Origin: Annona cherimola
Taxonomy: Eukaryota > Streptophyta > Magnoliopsida > Magnoliales > Annonaceae
Length of the DNA stretch: 64,000 bases
Assembly (NCBI GenBank): GCA_030490835.1
Contig: CM059972.1
Location: 88,273,137 to 88,337,136 of the forward strand
Direction of reading: 5' to 3'
The position numbers and the translations under genes were made by a program. The notes below the pieces were generated by a model. That model was given only the letters and a program-made list of their open reading frames with translations. It searched no databases and had not been told where the DNA came from. Positions 53,295 through 64,000 of this stretch are shown one piece after another (within the stretch, counting starts at the first letter, position 1; each line of letters begins with the position of its first letter).

Positions 53295-53455
53295 CACAAG
53301 AAATCTGAAGCGAACTGAAATCCCTGTTTTCCATAAATGAAGTGCGGATTCCGTTTCTGCTATAACTGTGGTGGGCCAAGCAGGCGAAAAAAAAAAAAAA
53401 AAAACCGGAGCAGCAGCAAAGGATGCAACGGCGAACGAGGGAGTGGCTACCATCA

Positions 53456-53640
53456 AGGTTCCGCGGAACTCAATTCCGCGTGATAGAATTTGCCAGTTCC
53501 GCGCGGACCGCAGTTCCGCGGCAACGAAGTTCCGCGTGAAGATGGTTCTGCGGCAACGAAGTTCTGCGGGAAAGTGAGTTCCGCGTAGAGGTGGTTCCGC
53601 GGGATGAAGTTCCGCGGGAACGGCAGTAGCCGCGGAAGTT
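53456..53640 (+). repeat. TTCCGCG-rich array, unit 3
   Basis: Third copy of the promoter-proximal array, intermediate in CpG loss between units 1 and 2. Confidence 0.7.
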
Positions 53641-53661
53641 ACACCAGACCCGGCAGAGGCT

Positions 53662-53669
53662 TATAAATA
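53662..53669 (+). promoter_or_regulatory. LTR TATA box 1, unit 3
   Basis: TATAAATA, conserved. Confidence 0.65.
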
Positions 53670-53849
53670 GCCGCATTTGGTTTCTCATTCGTGACAGCGA
53701 AGAAAAACGGCGAAGACGAGAGAAGGAGTTCTCTCGCGCTCAAGGAGAAGAGAGAGAGAGTTCTCCACAGATATATTTTTTTCTTTTAGTTAAAAAAAAG
53801 AGAGAGAGTTCCTTCTTTATATATTATATATATATATATAAATAAATAT

Positions 53850-54890
53850 ATATATATTATTTCAAAAAAAAAACTACTTTTCCCAACGTGGATACTCCCC
53901 GACTGGCGAGTTGAATTGACACACGGGTTAAGTATATTTTCCCTCTTTTAAAAAATAAAATAAATATATATATATATGTGTATATTATATATAAATATAT
54001 ATACATATATATTATTTTCAAAAACTACTTTTCCCAACGTGGATACTCCCCGACTGGCGGGTTGAATTGACACACGGGTTAAGTATATTTTCCCTCTTTT
54101 AAAAAATAAAATAAATAAATATATATGTGTATATTATATATATAAATATATATACATATATATACATATATATATTATTTTCAAAAACTACTTTTCCCAA
54201 CGTGGATACTCCCCGACTGACGGGTTGAATTGACACACGGGTTAAGTATACTTTCCCTCTTTTAAAAATAAAATAAAAATATATATATGTATATTATATA
54301 TATATAAATATATATATACATATATATTATTTTCGAAAATTACTTTTCCTAACGTGGATACTCCCCGACTGGCGGGTTGAATTGACACACGGGTTAAGTA
54401 TATTTTCCCTCTTTTGAAAATAAAATAAAAATATATATGTGTATATTATATATATCTATATATCTATATATACATATATATTATTTTCAAAAACTACTTT
54501 TCCCAACGTGGATACTCCCCGACTGGCGGGTTGAATTGACACACGGGTTAAGTATATTTTCCCTCTTTTAAAAATAAAAATAAAAATATATATGTGTATA
54601 TTATATATATATATCTATATATACATATATATTATTTTCAAAAACTACTTTTCCCAACGTGGATACTCCCCGACTGGCGGGTTGAATTGACACACGGGTT
54701 AAGTATACTTTTAAAAATAAAATAAATATATATATGTGTATATTATATATATATATATATCTATATATACATATATATATTATTTTCAAAAACTACTTTT
54801 CCCAACATGGATACTCCCCGACTGGCGGGTTGAATTGACACACGGGTTAAGTATATTTTCCCTCTTTTAAAAATAAAAATAAAAATATAT
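53850..54890 (+). repeat. tandem array of about-155-bp monomers, unit 3 (7 copies)
   Basis: Seven constant parts between about 53888 and 54809, plus a degenerate copy near 55148; same copy number as unit 2. Confidence 0.9.
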
Positions 54891-55297
54891 GAGTATTTTC
54901 TATATATAAAAATATATCAAAATATACATATATATTCAAAGGCGTCCAAAAATTGAGATTTTGATTTCTAAAATTATATAAATACCCCGCGGGCCTCCAA
55001 AAATGAATATTATGTCCCGCGGGCCTTTTAAAAAATATATATACATGTATTTGCCCCACGGGCCCCAAAAAGTATATATATATTTTTAGACTTTCAAAAA
55101 TATATATATTATAAAAATAAAAAAAAAATTCATATACTTTTGCCTAAGTAGATACTCCCCAAACAGTGGGTTAAGTTGATACGCAGGGCTAAGTACCTTT
55201 CTATTATATATATACATATATATATATATATATCAAAGAAAAAAATTACCTCTTCGCTCAATCCGAGCTTTAATGTCCAAGCAAGCCCCCCCTAGGC

Positions 55298-55798
55298 TCA
55301 AAACTTTTCAAAAAGCCCATGATGGCCCAAAAACTCTCCAAAAAGCCCAAGATGGCTAAAAAATCTCCACAAAGCCCAAGATGGCTCAAAACTCTCCAAA
55401 AAGCCTAAGATGGCCCAAAAATCTCCAAAAATCCCAAGGTGGCCCAAAAATCTCTAAAAAGCCCAAGATGGCTCAAAACTTTCCAAAAAGCCCAAGCTGG
55501 CCCAAAAATCTCCAAAAAGCCCAAGATGGCTCAAAACTTTCCAAAAAGCCCAAGATGGCCCAAAAATCTCCAAAAAGCCCAAGATGGCTCAAAACTTTTC
55601 AAAAAGCCCATGATGGCCCAAAAACCCTCCAAAAAGCCCAAGATGGCTCAAAAATCTCCACAAAGCCCAAGATGGATCAAAACTCTCCAAAAAGCCCAAG
55701 ATGGCTCAAAACTCTCCAAAAAGCCCAAGCTGGCCCAAAACCCTCCGAAAAGCCCAAAATGGTCCAAACTCTTGTCAACAAGCCCAGTTGGGCCCAAA
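55298..55798 (+). repeat. 29-bp tandem repeat array, unit 3
   Basis: Longest of the three arrays, about one copy more than unit 1 and two more than unit 2. Confidence 0.9.
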
Positions 55799-55919
55799 CC
55801 TTTTTAATTAGTCAAAAATGACCCAAACATACTTTTAAAAATCCGGTTGAATCCATTTCTTGGTAAAACCACCCAATTGTTCAATCCAGAGGCTGAATGC
55901 GGGAGACGCTGGTTTCTTG

Positions 55920-55927
55920 TATAAATA
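55920..55927 (+). promoter_or_regulatory. LTR TATA box 2, unit 3
   Basis: TATAAATA, conserved. Confidence 0.5.
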
Positions 55928-56079
55928 CAGAAGCTGAAAGCGGGACACGCTGGTCTGCTGTGTAAATCCAGAAGCTAAGAGCGCACTTAGTTTGCTGTGT
56001 AAGGTCACTAGTGTAGCCGACGGGCCCCTCACTAGTTCCCAAAACCGAGTCATCGCTGGTCGACGGGCTAAGCGTAAAC

Positions 56080-56220
56080 TCACATTTAAGACATGGCGCG
56101 TGGCGTCATGTACCCCACATTTAAGTCATGGCGCGTGGCGTCATGTACTTCATATTTAAGATATGGCGCGTGGCGTCATATACCTCACATTCGAGTCACG
56201 GCGCGGGGCGAAGTGTACTC
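56080..56220 (+). repeat. 35-bp tandem repeat, unit 3
   Basis: Four copies as in the other units. Confidence 0.85.
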
Positions 56221-56555
56221 ATTTATCTTTATATTTTTGTTAGACACGATTTTTCGTGCACTTGTAAAGACGTAGAAGGATCTTCTACGCACTTCATTAT
56301 TATTAAGCATTTTTTTATGGACCATTGTATTCAGCTCTTTTAATCAAGGGTTTTCTCGTTAGAGATGTAAAATCAGAATGTGGAACACAATGCAAAATAT
56401 TTCTGTGATGTACTTTTCGGACTCGGTTAAAGAATTAGATGCTTTAAAATTTTGCTGGGAAATTAATTAAGCATTTATTTCCAAAGCCGCAGGGAACATA
56501 ATTTTATCTTTAACCAAGTTTAAATTATATATATTTCTCGCGAGGCCGGAACAAA

Positions 56556-56573
56556 TGGTGAACCCGACGTGAA
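56556..56573 (+). promoter_or_regulatory. primer binding site of unit 3, tRNA-Trp type
   Basis: TGGTGAACCCGACGTGAA, identical in all three units. Confidence 0.8.
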
Positions 56574-56671
56574 ACATTCTCCCTTCATCTTTAAGAGCTG
56601 AAAACTATGGTCTTTATATGCTTATTTAATTTTTCACTGTTAACACTTTGAAATGCTCCTTTGCAGATTTC

Positions 56672-59600
56672 ATGGCGCATTCGATGGCTTTCGGATTCCT
56701 GCCCAATGGCGGTTTTGTTATTTCTGAGCCAGATCACATAGATGCGGCTATCCCACATCACTTTATTCGCATACCAGAGAAGCCGGAGCACCGCGTCTAT
56801 CGACACGTCGACTACTCTCCTGCAGCGATAAAGCAAAGAAGAGACCGATCTGCACTACTCAAGGAGCCTCTTATTGCTCAAGGCTCGAAGACCACTCCTA
56901 TTCAACCAACAAAGTCTCTGCAGGCGCCAATCCAAATGGGCCCGCCTGCTCGACAGTCGGACTATGCCAAAAAGTCGGCCCGTCGGTTTGCTGCATCAGC
57001 CCAACCAGTAGCACAACAGCCTGCAGGACAACCTGTTTTGCAGTCCCGTTCCATGAAAAGGTTTGCGAGACAATCTACTGCAACTCGGCTAGCGCCAACT
57101 AGCCTACCAGAAGCCAATGTCCCCCGAAAAGGGGGCAAAACTGTGTCGAATCCTGTTCGATGCACCATCACTCGCCAATTTGGTCGGGCTGCCTCAAGGG
57201 TTGTTGACCTAGCCCCCCGACTTAACCAAAGTGACACCCAAGAGCGGAAGGAGTCAAGAAGACAAACCAAGTTTTCTCAGCTGGAGGCTCCATTGGCCGA
57301 TGGAGGGGATGACCAATTCAAGCCACAAGGACCTATTATTGTCCGATCCGGTTTAGGCACCCTGCGATTTGTCATCCCTGACCCGACGCATTCGCCCCAT
57401 CAGTCAACCGATGTTCCATCTAGCTCACAAGCTAGAGTCAAATCTCCAGGTCACTATGATACTGCCAACATAGTGACGGTTCCTCATCACGTATCAAGGA
57501 AACAAAGGAGAAAAGCACAGCAGAAAAAGCAGTTCGGGAAAGCAACTTCCCGGTTAAACTTGAAGGCTTCATCGCCACTGCCACCAGGACCAAGACATAG
57601 GCTGTTCTCACACCCCCGACAAAGGGGTGGGCCGCAAAAGAAGCCACTACAGAACTCTCGCAAATTGAGAGTGCCTCAAAAGCCAAGACTCTTTAGCGGG
57701 TGGCAGTATCCCCAGAGGCGCCATACGACGTATCCACGTTCGGTGCTCAGGCTGATCCCTGATTTTATACACAAAAATCAATTCGCCTCATTGATCAGAC
57801 TGAGGGAGGATATGACTTATGCGCCTGTCGTGGCCTCGTCTCGAGAAAAGCACCGGATGCCGCACCCCAAGAGAGAAGCTAAAAGGAGGAGACGTCTCCT
57901 CCAGACGACGGAAGTCAACATGGTGGACCTCACCCAGCCAAGCACTTCCAAAGCGTCGGATATGTTAACCCGGTCAAGGGCAGCCGCAATGCCCATTACA
58001 CCGCCATTCTGTAGCCTCTCTCATCCTGAAGGGATCAGGGCAGCCCTCCCAAGAGGTCAATTTGAAGCCTCTTACATGGTGGGCGAAGAAGAAGAGGTTC
58101 TTACACCCAAGTCTCAGCTCATTCATGACCTCCGGGAGGAGATTAAGAGTATGAAACGGGCTATGGAAACTCAAGGCAACAAGATATCAGGTTCCCATCA
58201 ACCACCATCACCAAGGAACCGTCAATCAGTCCATCACCCCGAGAAATCAGTCAGGCAGCGGACCGAGGAAGATGAAAATGCAGATTTAGAACAAGGCTTT
58301 CCGCAGTTCAATAATCTGCGTATCAATACCCCTCGAACGCAAGACGCACGGGTAAACACACCCATGGGGTCTCCACCCAGGTATATTGCACAGAAGGAGA
58401 TGGTACATCAGCTTGTGGCCGAATGCCTTCGTCGACAGGCACCTCAACTCACTGGGGTCCCTACAACGACAATCAACAGGCCTTATCCCCCAGAGGTTGA
58501 AGCGGAGCTCCTACCTAGAGATTTGAAGCCACCAAAAATTCAATTCGATGGGACTGGGAGCGCGTTAAAGCACCTGGCATCATTCCACTATGCCATGGGC
58601 AATTGGGCGCACCATTCAAATTTTTGTCTTCGAATGTTTCCCAATACTCTTTCCGGTGATGCTTTCCAGTGGTACATATCTCTCCCAAACGGCTCAGTCC
58701 AAACATGGGAAGAGATGAAAGAAATGTTCACCTCCCGATTCGTTGATACCACACGAGAAGTACAACTATCGGAATTATCTACCTTGTCCCAAAAGAAGGA
58801 CGAGCCGGTTGAAGACTACATCACTAGATGGCAAAGGGCCGCTAATCGATGTCAAGCACCCCTCTCTCAAGCAATGAAGGTCAATCTTTTCCGAAATGGC
58901 ATCAAGACGGAAATCTCGTTGCTGATGAATGAACAACTAAGTACATTTCAGGCCCTAGCTACAGAAGCTTGTCGAAAAGAATATTTGTTGTCTCAGCAAA
59001 AAGCCTGGAAGAAGGAGTCATCCACAACTACTATGTTCAAGAAGAAGAAAACTGGAGAGACCTCTGCAAATACTACAGAGGTTAAGAAGCAGCCAGATAA
59101 AGCAAAGCCGCCTGTAAAAGAGCAGTCTGCAAAACCCTTCCGAAGAGAGGAAATCCAATATGCCTTTGGAGAAGATGACGTGGAGACGCTATTCCAGCAC
59201 CTCATGTCGACCGGGCTATTCGAGTTGCCTGCCCCAAAAAGGCCAGAAGAAGTTGGACGCACTTCTCACCAGCGATATTGCAGTTACCACCGATATGTCG
59301 GTCACCCCGCTAAGAAGTGTTGGGATCTCCAAGCAATATTGCAAGATTACATTGATAAGGGGGTTATAAAACTCAGTCCTCCAGCGCAAGCTTCATCAAA
59401 TGTTGTGACAATTGAGATAGCAGAAAAGGGTGATTGGGAAGTGGTTCGAAAACCACCAAGCCTAAGACGGACAAAAAGATGTCTCAAAGATTTATGCAGA
59501 AAAGACAAAAGAATAAGGGATAAGGCCATTCTCCCTTTCTTCTCAAGGCATTTGAGGCAATCCTCACGGGTACAACCATTCATGATTATGGACTTTTTGC

Positions 59601-61762
59601 AGCCCGAATTGCTACTCCCATTCTATCAACGGCTTGCTGGAAGATCACCTCCACCAGAAAAAGAAAGATACATTCTCGAGGAGTTACCAAATACAACTTC
59701 ATGTGAGAATGGTCCGTTTTGGGACCTAGATAGCAACAACGGAGAAACCGAAACTTGCTATCATATAAATGCGTCTGCATCCAAGCCTGCAAAGCGGCGA
59801 AGAACAGCCTCGGTGCTTATCCCTAACTACACTAAGTTTGAAGTTGGGATGTCACCGGTAAACCACATCATCACGTATTTGCGAGAATCTCGACTTTTGC
59901 CAGCATCTTGGGAAACCAGAGTGGAATACTTTCGGTACTCACTGGGGGAATCAGTGATGTCTTGGTACCAAGATAATAATATCGAATAAATTACCGAGTG
60001 GGTCATCTTGATAGATGCGTTCTTGGTCCGCTTCCTGTCAAGACAAAGAGAGCAGTTCCCTAGTAATTACTTGAGGGAAATACAATACAGTCAAGAATCT
60101 ACTGCTCATTATGTAAATTATCTCAGAGACAGTACATGGAGTGACCCCTTGGCCATATGGTTGCCTGAACCTGAAATGGTCACGAAGTACCTTTCGGATG
60201 CGGTATGCCCTCCGGCTGACAATGGGTACAAGACCTTTGGAGCTAAAACTTTCATAAAGGCAATCCGGTGGGTCGGCAATGAAGGCTTCAAACAAGAGGC
60301 AATCTTTAGCGACGCTGAAGGTTTTGGGAGGACAAATCAACTCCAAGTTCTGCATGTGCTGCAGTTAAACGATGCGCCCATTCTTCGAGTGTTCCCTTTC
60401 TTAACTAGGGAGTTAAGCTATGATTGGCCGCATATTCAGTTATTCCACGAGAATCATAAGTACGCATTGCCGCACTTGTTCGATTATTCATTGGCGGTCT
60501 GTCAAATGGGGCAAACAGAAGAGTTTGCACTCGGGCACTTTGTTTTGAGCTTGGCCCATGACAGTTGTGCCCTTCTCTGGATCTCCTCGCTCCCCGAAGA
60601 AGCATTTGGTTCTTGGGAAGAGTTCGTCGATATGTTTATCCTAAGATTCCACGAATATGAAACAGAGTTCCCTCCAGAGATGATCGAAGTCATGCACCCC
60701 CTATCAGGAGAATCTCAATACGACTACATCTTGAGATGGATAAACTGCAGAATAATCAACCAAAAATTCGACAAAGAAGAAATCATGGTTCATCAGTGCA
60801 TCAAGTCAATGAATGGGTATTTTCCTGAAATCCCAAAAATGCAGCCATTTTTCTCAGATGTACTACGGACATTGGCTACAAATATTCAGGACTCTGCCTC
60901 CTGCAATATGGTGCAAGTTGAAGAGGATGTTCTCGCAATTCTTCGATCTGGTCAAATCACACCAGAAAACAAGGGTAAAGCCCCGATACAAGAAAATCGT
61001 ACTCAGCCAGAACAGCACATACCAGCCGATCATCGAAAATCCTCAGTAAGCTATGATGTCCTTGGACACTTGAAGCGACTCCCTGCTCGACTCAGTATTT
61101 ACGATGCCTTGCAGTTGTCACAAGAAGCCAGGGATGCACTGGTGAGTGCTCTGACAGATGAAAATGTCCGTCTTGCTTACCTGGTCGACGTCGCTGAATG
61201 TGATGAGGTTATTTCATTCACCGATGAGGATATGTTGCTTGGAGACGTTAATCACAACCGACCCTTATATGTTACGGGCAACCTGGGCGGTGAACTGGTC
61301 AACAGAATCATGATCGATGCCGGGTCTGCAATTAATATCCTGCCCCTTCGAACACTCAGAAGGATCGAAATTTCTCCATCAGCGTTAAAAGACACTAGTG
61401 TGGTGATTCACGAGTTTAATCAAGGGACTCAAAAGGCCATGGGCCTAATTGAGTTGGAACTAAGCATAGAAGATTTCTGCACCGAAATCCCGTGCTTTGT
61501 GATTAATGCCCCGACCTCATATAACTTGCTGTTAGGAAGGCCTTGGCTCCACAGTAATAAGATCATCGCATCAACGGTGCATCAATGCTTCAAGTACTGC
61601 AAGGATGGAGTCGAAAAAAGGATTTTTGCTGACCATAAACCATTCGCAACGGCGGAATCATTTTACTCTGATGCTAAGTATTATGACTTGGCATCTGCTG
61701 TCAACACATCAATAAAAGCAGTTGAAGCGACCACACGCGAAGGTCAGCAGGAGGTATCTTAG
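56672..61762 (+). pseudogene. gag: gag-protease of unit 3, one stop
   Basis: Same frame and domains as unit 1, interrupted only by TAA at 59987-59989 inside the second capsid-like segment, the same GAA-to-TAA change as unit 2. The normal TAG is at 61760-61762. It lacks the two TGA codons private to unit 2. Confidence 0.88.
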
Positions 61763-61810
61763 GCTCCCCCCGCCCCAGTAAGCACAGACATATTCTCAAA
61801 GGGTGAGAAA

Positions 61811-64000
61811 ATGGAAGGTCAAGGTCGTGGTCGAGGGCGCGGTCATGGACAAGGGACGACAGAACCAAGGGCTCAATTTCAAACCAAATTTGAAAATATG
61901 AGCCTCGATCCAGTACATCCACTACCACGACAACGACAGGGGGCAACCATACCACCTCCTACCAGCTATAGCAACACTGCTGCAGGATCACGGTTCTACT
62001 TGGACCTCGAAGTCCTGAAAAAGGTTGCTAAACCGCCTCGAGCCAATTCCCCTAGGTTTGAGGTAGATCTGGAAGCTCTTCGGAAATTCCAGAATCAGGC
62101 CAATGAGGAAGCCAAGTCACTTTGCTGTGAGAGTGACGAAATGGCCACTGAGACCGCTCACCAAAATCAAAAACCTAAGGAAACGCTCGATGAGGTTTTA
62201 GCAATGCTCGTGGAGTTTAATGTATCTGCTCCAAGTGTGCAGGAACCTCAAGATGAAAAATTTGCCCAAAAACATTTCATAAAGCAATATGGCAAGGTTT
62301 ACGGTAGCCCTAACAAATCCTCTTGTTTGCCAACGGCTAAGCTCAAGAAATGGGATTTCCATCGCTATAGCAGAGAAAGCAAGAAAATTATGGATTTGAT
62401 GGGGTTCTATCCTGATGAACCACATTTATCAGGCCTCGGAAGTGACATCCCTATCCCGTTATCCGAAAGGCCCCCTGGTTTTCAAAAGGGTAACAAAAGA
62501 CTCGGCCTTGGGTATAAAGAAGAAGAAGACGGCAACTTCGCCACCACCTACTGCGTCTCCACAAGTGATGACTCCAACAATGACGAAGAGGCATTAATGG
62601 AACCAGAGGATGCTCCACCTGCGATTGAGGATGGAGGATAGCCTACTATTGACGTACTTGAAGAGTTCAATCTCGGGACTGAGGAGGACCCGAGACCCAT
62701 TTTTATCGCCAAAAACCTGGCCGAAAAAGAAAAGGTGGCATTGAGGCAGCTTTTAAGTGAATTCAAAGATGTTTTTGCTTGGGGGTATTCTGAAATGCCA
62801 GGTCTCAACCCCGCGATTGCAATGCACCATCTGCATATTACGCAGGATAAAAAGCCAGTCAAGCAAGCTCCGAGAAGATTTCGACCAGAGCTCGAAGAAC
62901 AAATCATCAAGGAAGTTGAAAAACTCATTGATGCTGAATTCATTCGGGAAATCAAATTTCCAAAATGGATTTCTAGCATTGTTCCTGTCAAAAAGAAAAA
63001 CGGGCAGATCCGCATTTGCGTAGACTTTCGAGATCTAAACGAAGCATGCCCTAAAGATGAATTTCCTCTTCCTTTCACTGATGTGTTAATCGACAGCACA
63101 GCTCTGTACGACACGTTCTCCTTTATGGATGGATATTCGGGATATAATCAAATCAAGATGGCTCCAGCAGATGAAGCCGCAACAGCATTTCGAACACCGA
63201 TGGGTGTCTTTTGCTACAAAGTCATGCCTTTTGGTCTTAAGAATGCTGGCGCAACTTATCAAAGGGCAATGCAAAATATATTTCATGATATGTTACACAA
63301 ACATGTCGAGTGCTATGTCGATGACCTGGTTGTAAGATCTGAAGGCCACAATAAGCATAAAGAAGATTTGAGATCGGTATTCTTACGCCTGAGAAAGTAT
63401 GATCTCAAGATGAATCCTCTCAAATGCGCATTTGGAGTATCGTCTGGAAAATTCCTCGGATTCATAATCCGTCAAAGGGGAATCGAGGTTGATCCACTCA
63501 AAACGGAAGCAATTCAAAATATGCCGCCTCCACGAAACCTCCGAGAATTAAGGAGTCTCCAAGGTCAATTGTCATATATCCGGCGTTTCATCTCCAACTT
63601 GTCCGGCCGGTGCCATCCCTTTCACAAGTTAATGAGAAAAGACGCGACTTTTCAATGGGACGCGAAATGCCAACAGGCCTTTGAAGCCATCAAAGAATTG
63701 CTGCAAAATCCTCCTGTTTTGACAACTCCAGTAAAAGGAAAGCCACTCATTCTCTATATTGCTGCCAGCCCACAATCACTAGGGGCATTGCTCGCACAAG
63801 AAAATGCCCAAGGCAAAGAACAAGCCGCCTATTATCTCAGTCGACGATTATTGCAAGCTGAATGCAATTATTCCTCGATCGAGAAGATTTGTCTAGCATT
63901 GGTTTTTGTGGCACAAAAGCTAAGACATTACTTCCTCGCGCATCAGATCATACTTATATCGAAGGCCGATCCCCTCAAGTTCCTGATCACTAAACCAATG
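61811..64000 (+). pseudogene. pol: pol of unit 3, partial at the right edge, one nonsense codon
   Basis: Starts like 27413 and carries TAG at 62639-62641, the same CAG-to-TAG change as unit 2. The frame then runs through RT (YVDD at about 63313-63324) into the first RNase H, where the window ends. The translated leader appears identical to unit 2. Confidence 0.88.

Larger units (their letters stand above)
50309..56553 (+). repeat. full LTR between units 2 and 3 (about 6.25 kb)
   Basis: Same order as 33302-39156 but about 390 bp longer, because it keeps host-like sequence (about 50935-51345) that the other LTR has lost, and has one or two more 29-bp repeats. It is probably closer to the ancestral LTR. 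Confidence 0.72.
17897..64000 (+). mobile_element. tandem array of a giant Tat-lineage Ty3/gypsy LTR retrotransposon
   Basis: The same sequence recurs head to tail with offsets of about 16.9-17.0 kb and 17.3-17.4 kb. Internal regions at 22156-33301, 39157-50308 and 56554 onward are separated by single LTRs at 33302-39156 and 50309-56553. The array starts with an LTR lacking its first about 1.5 kb and runs off the right edge. Gene order gag-protease-RT-RNase H-second RNase H-integrase places it in Ty3/gypsy; the extra RNase H places it in the Tat group. Copies differ by only a few substitutions per kb plus repeat-number changes. Shared LTRs indicate unequal recombination between LTRs, or segmental duplication, rather than independent insertions. 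Confidence 0.9.

Overview
The window looks like nuclear DNA of a flowering plant. Most of it is nested transposable elements carrying pieces of host genes. All named families are of plant type: Mutator-like (MULE), hAT and PIF/Harbinger elements, Tourist-like MITEs, a TRIM retrotransposon and a Tat-lineage Ty3/gypsy retrotransposon. The captured fragments resemble plant genes: MSL10-type mechanosensitive channel, 3-ketoacyl-CoA synthase, AGO4-clade Argonaute, LRR receptor kinase, PPR protein, RBR ubiquitin ligase and eIF2B-delta. I see no complete, ordinary host gene; one possible 5' exon runs off the left edge on the minus strand. Family names rest on reading motifs by eye, because no database search was possible.

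Region 1 (1-4041) is a three-level nest. A Pack-MULE (92-4032; 165-bp terminal inverted repeats, perfect 9-bp target duplication GCAGGTTGC) carries the 5' part of an MSL10-like gene. It is interrupted by a hAT-type element (1800-3645; perfect 8-bp duplication GCTAGCAG). That element is in turn interrupted by a TRIM (2410-2846; two 181-bp LTRs and an initiator-Met primer site).

Region 2 (4042-17870) is AT-rich intergenic DNA with several foldback and Tourist-like MITEs, some nested. It also holds a second Pack-MULE-like inverted-repeat unit (about 8763-11558) with a broken ketoacyl-CoA synthase fragment split by a solo LTR (9513-10743; perfect 5-bp duplication ATGAG). A decayed PIF/Harbinger transposase on the minus strand (about 17120-17850) is cut off by the array that follows.

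Region 3 (17897-64000, continuing past the right edge) is a head-to-tail array of one very large Tat-type LTR retrotransposon, period about 17.0-17.4 kb, with shared LTRs: partial LTR, internal, LTR (5.86 kb), internal, LTR (6.25 kb), partial internal. Each internal region has a tRNA-Trp-type primer site, a gag-protease ORF with three capsid-like segments, a conserved in-frame TAG, and a pol ORF with RT, RNase H, a second RNase H and D,D35E integrase. After pol comes an intronless, disabled AGO4-like sequence, then a polypurine tract. The LTRs carry a mosaic of host gene pieces, a GC-rich TTCCGCG array, two TATA boxes and three classes of tandem repeat. Only the first internal copy has gag and pol open apart from the conserved TAG. 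Copies 2 and 3 share two nonsense mutations, and copy 2 has two more, mostly C-to-T changes in methylatable contexts.
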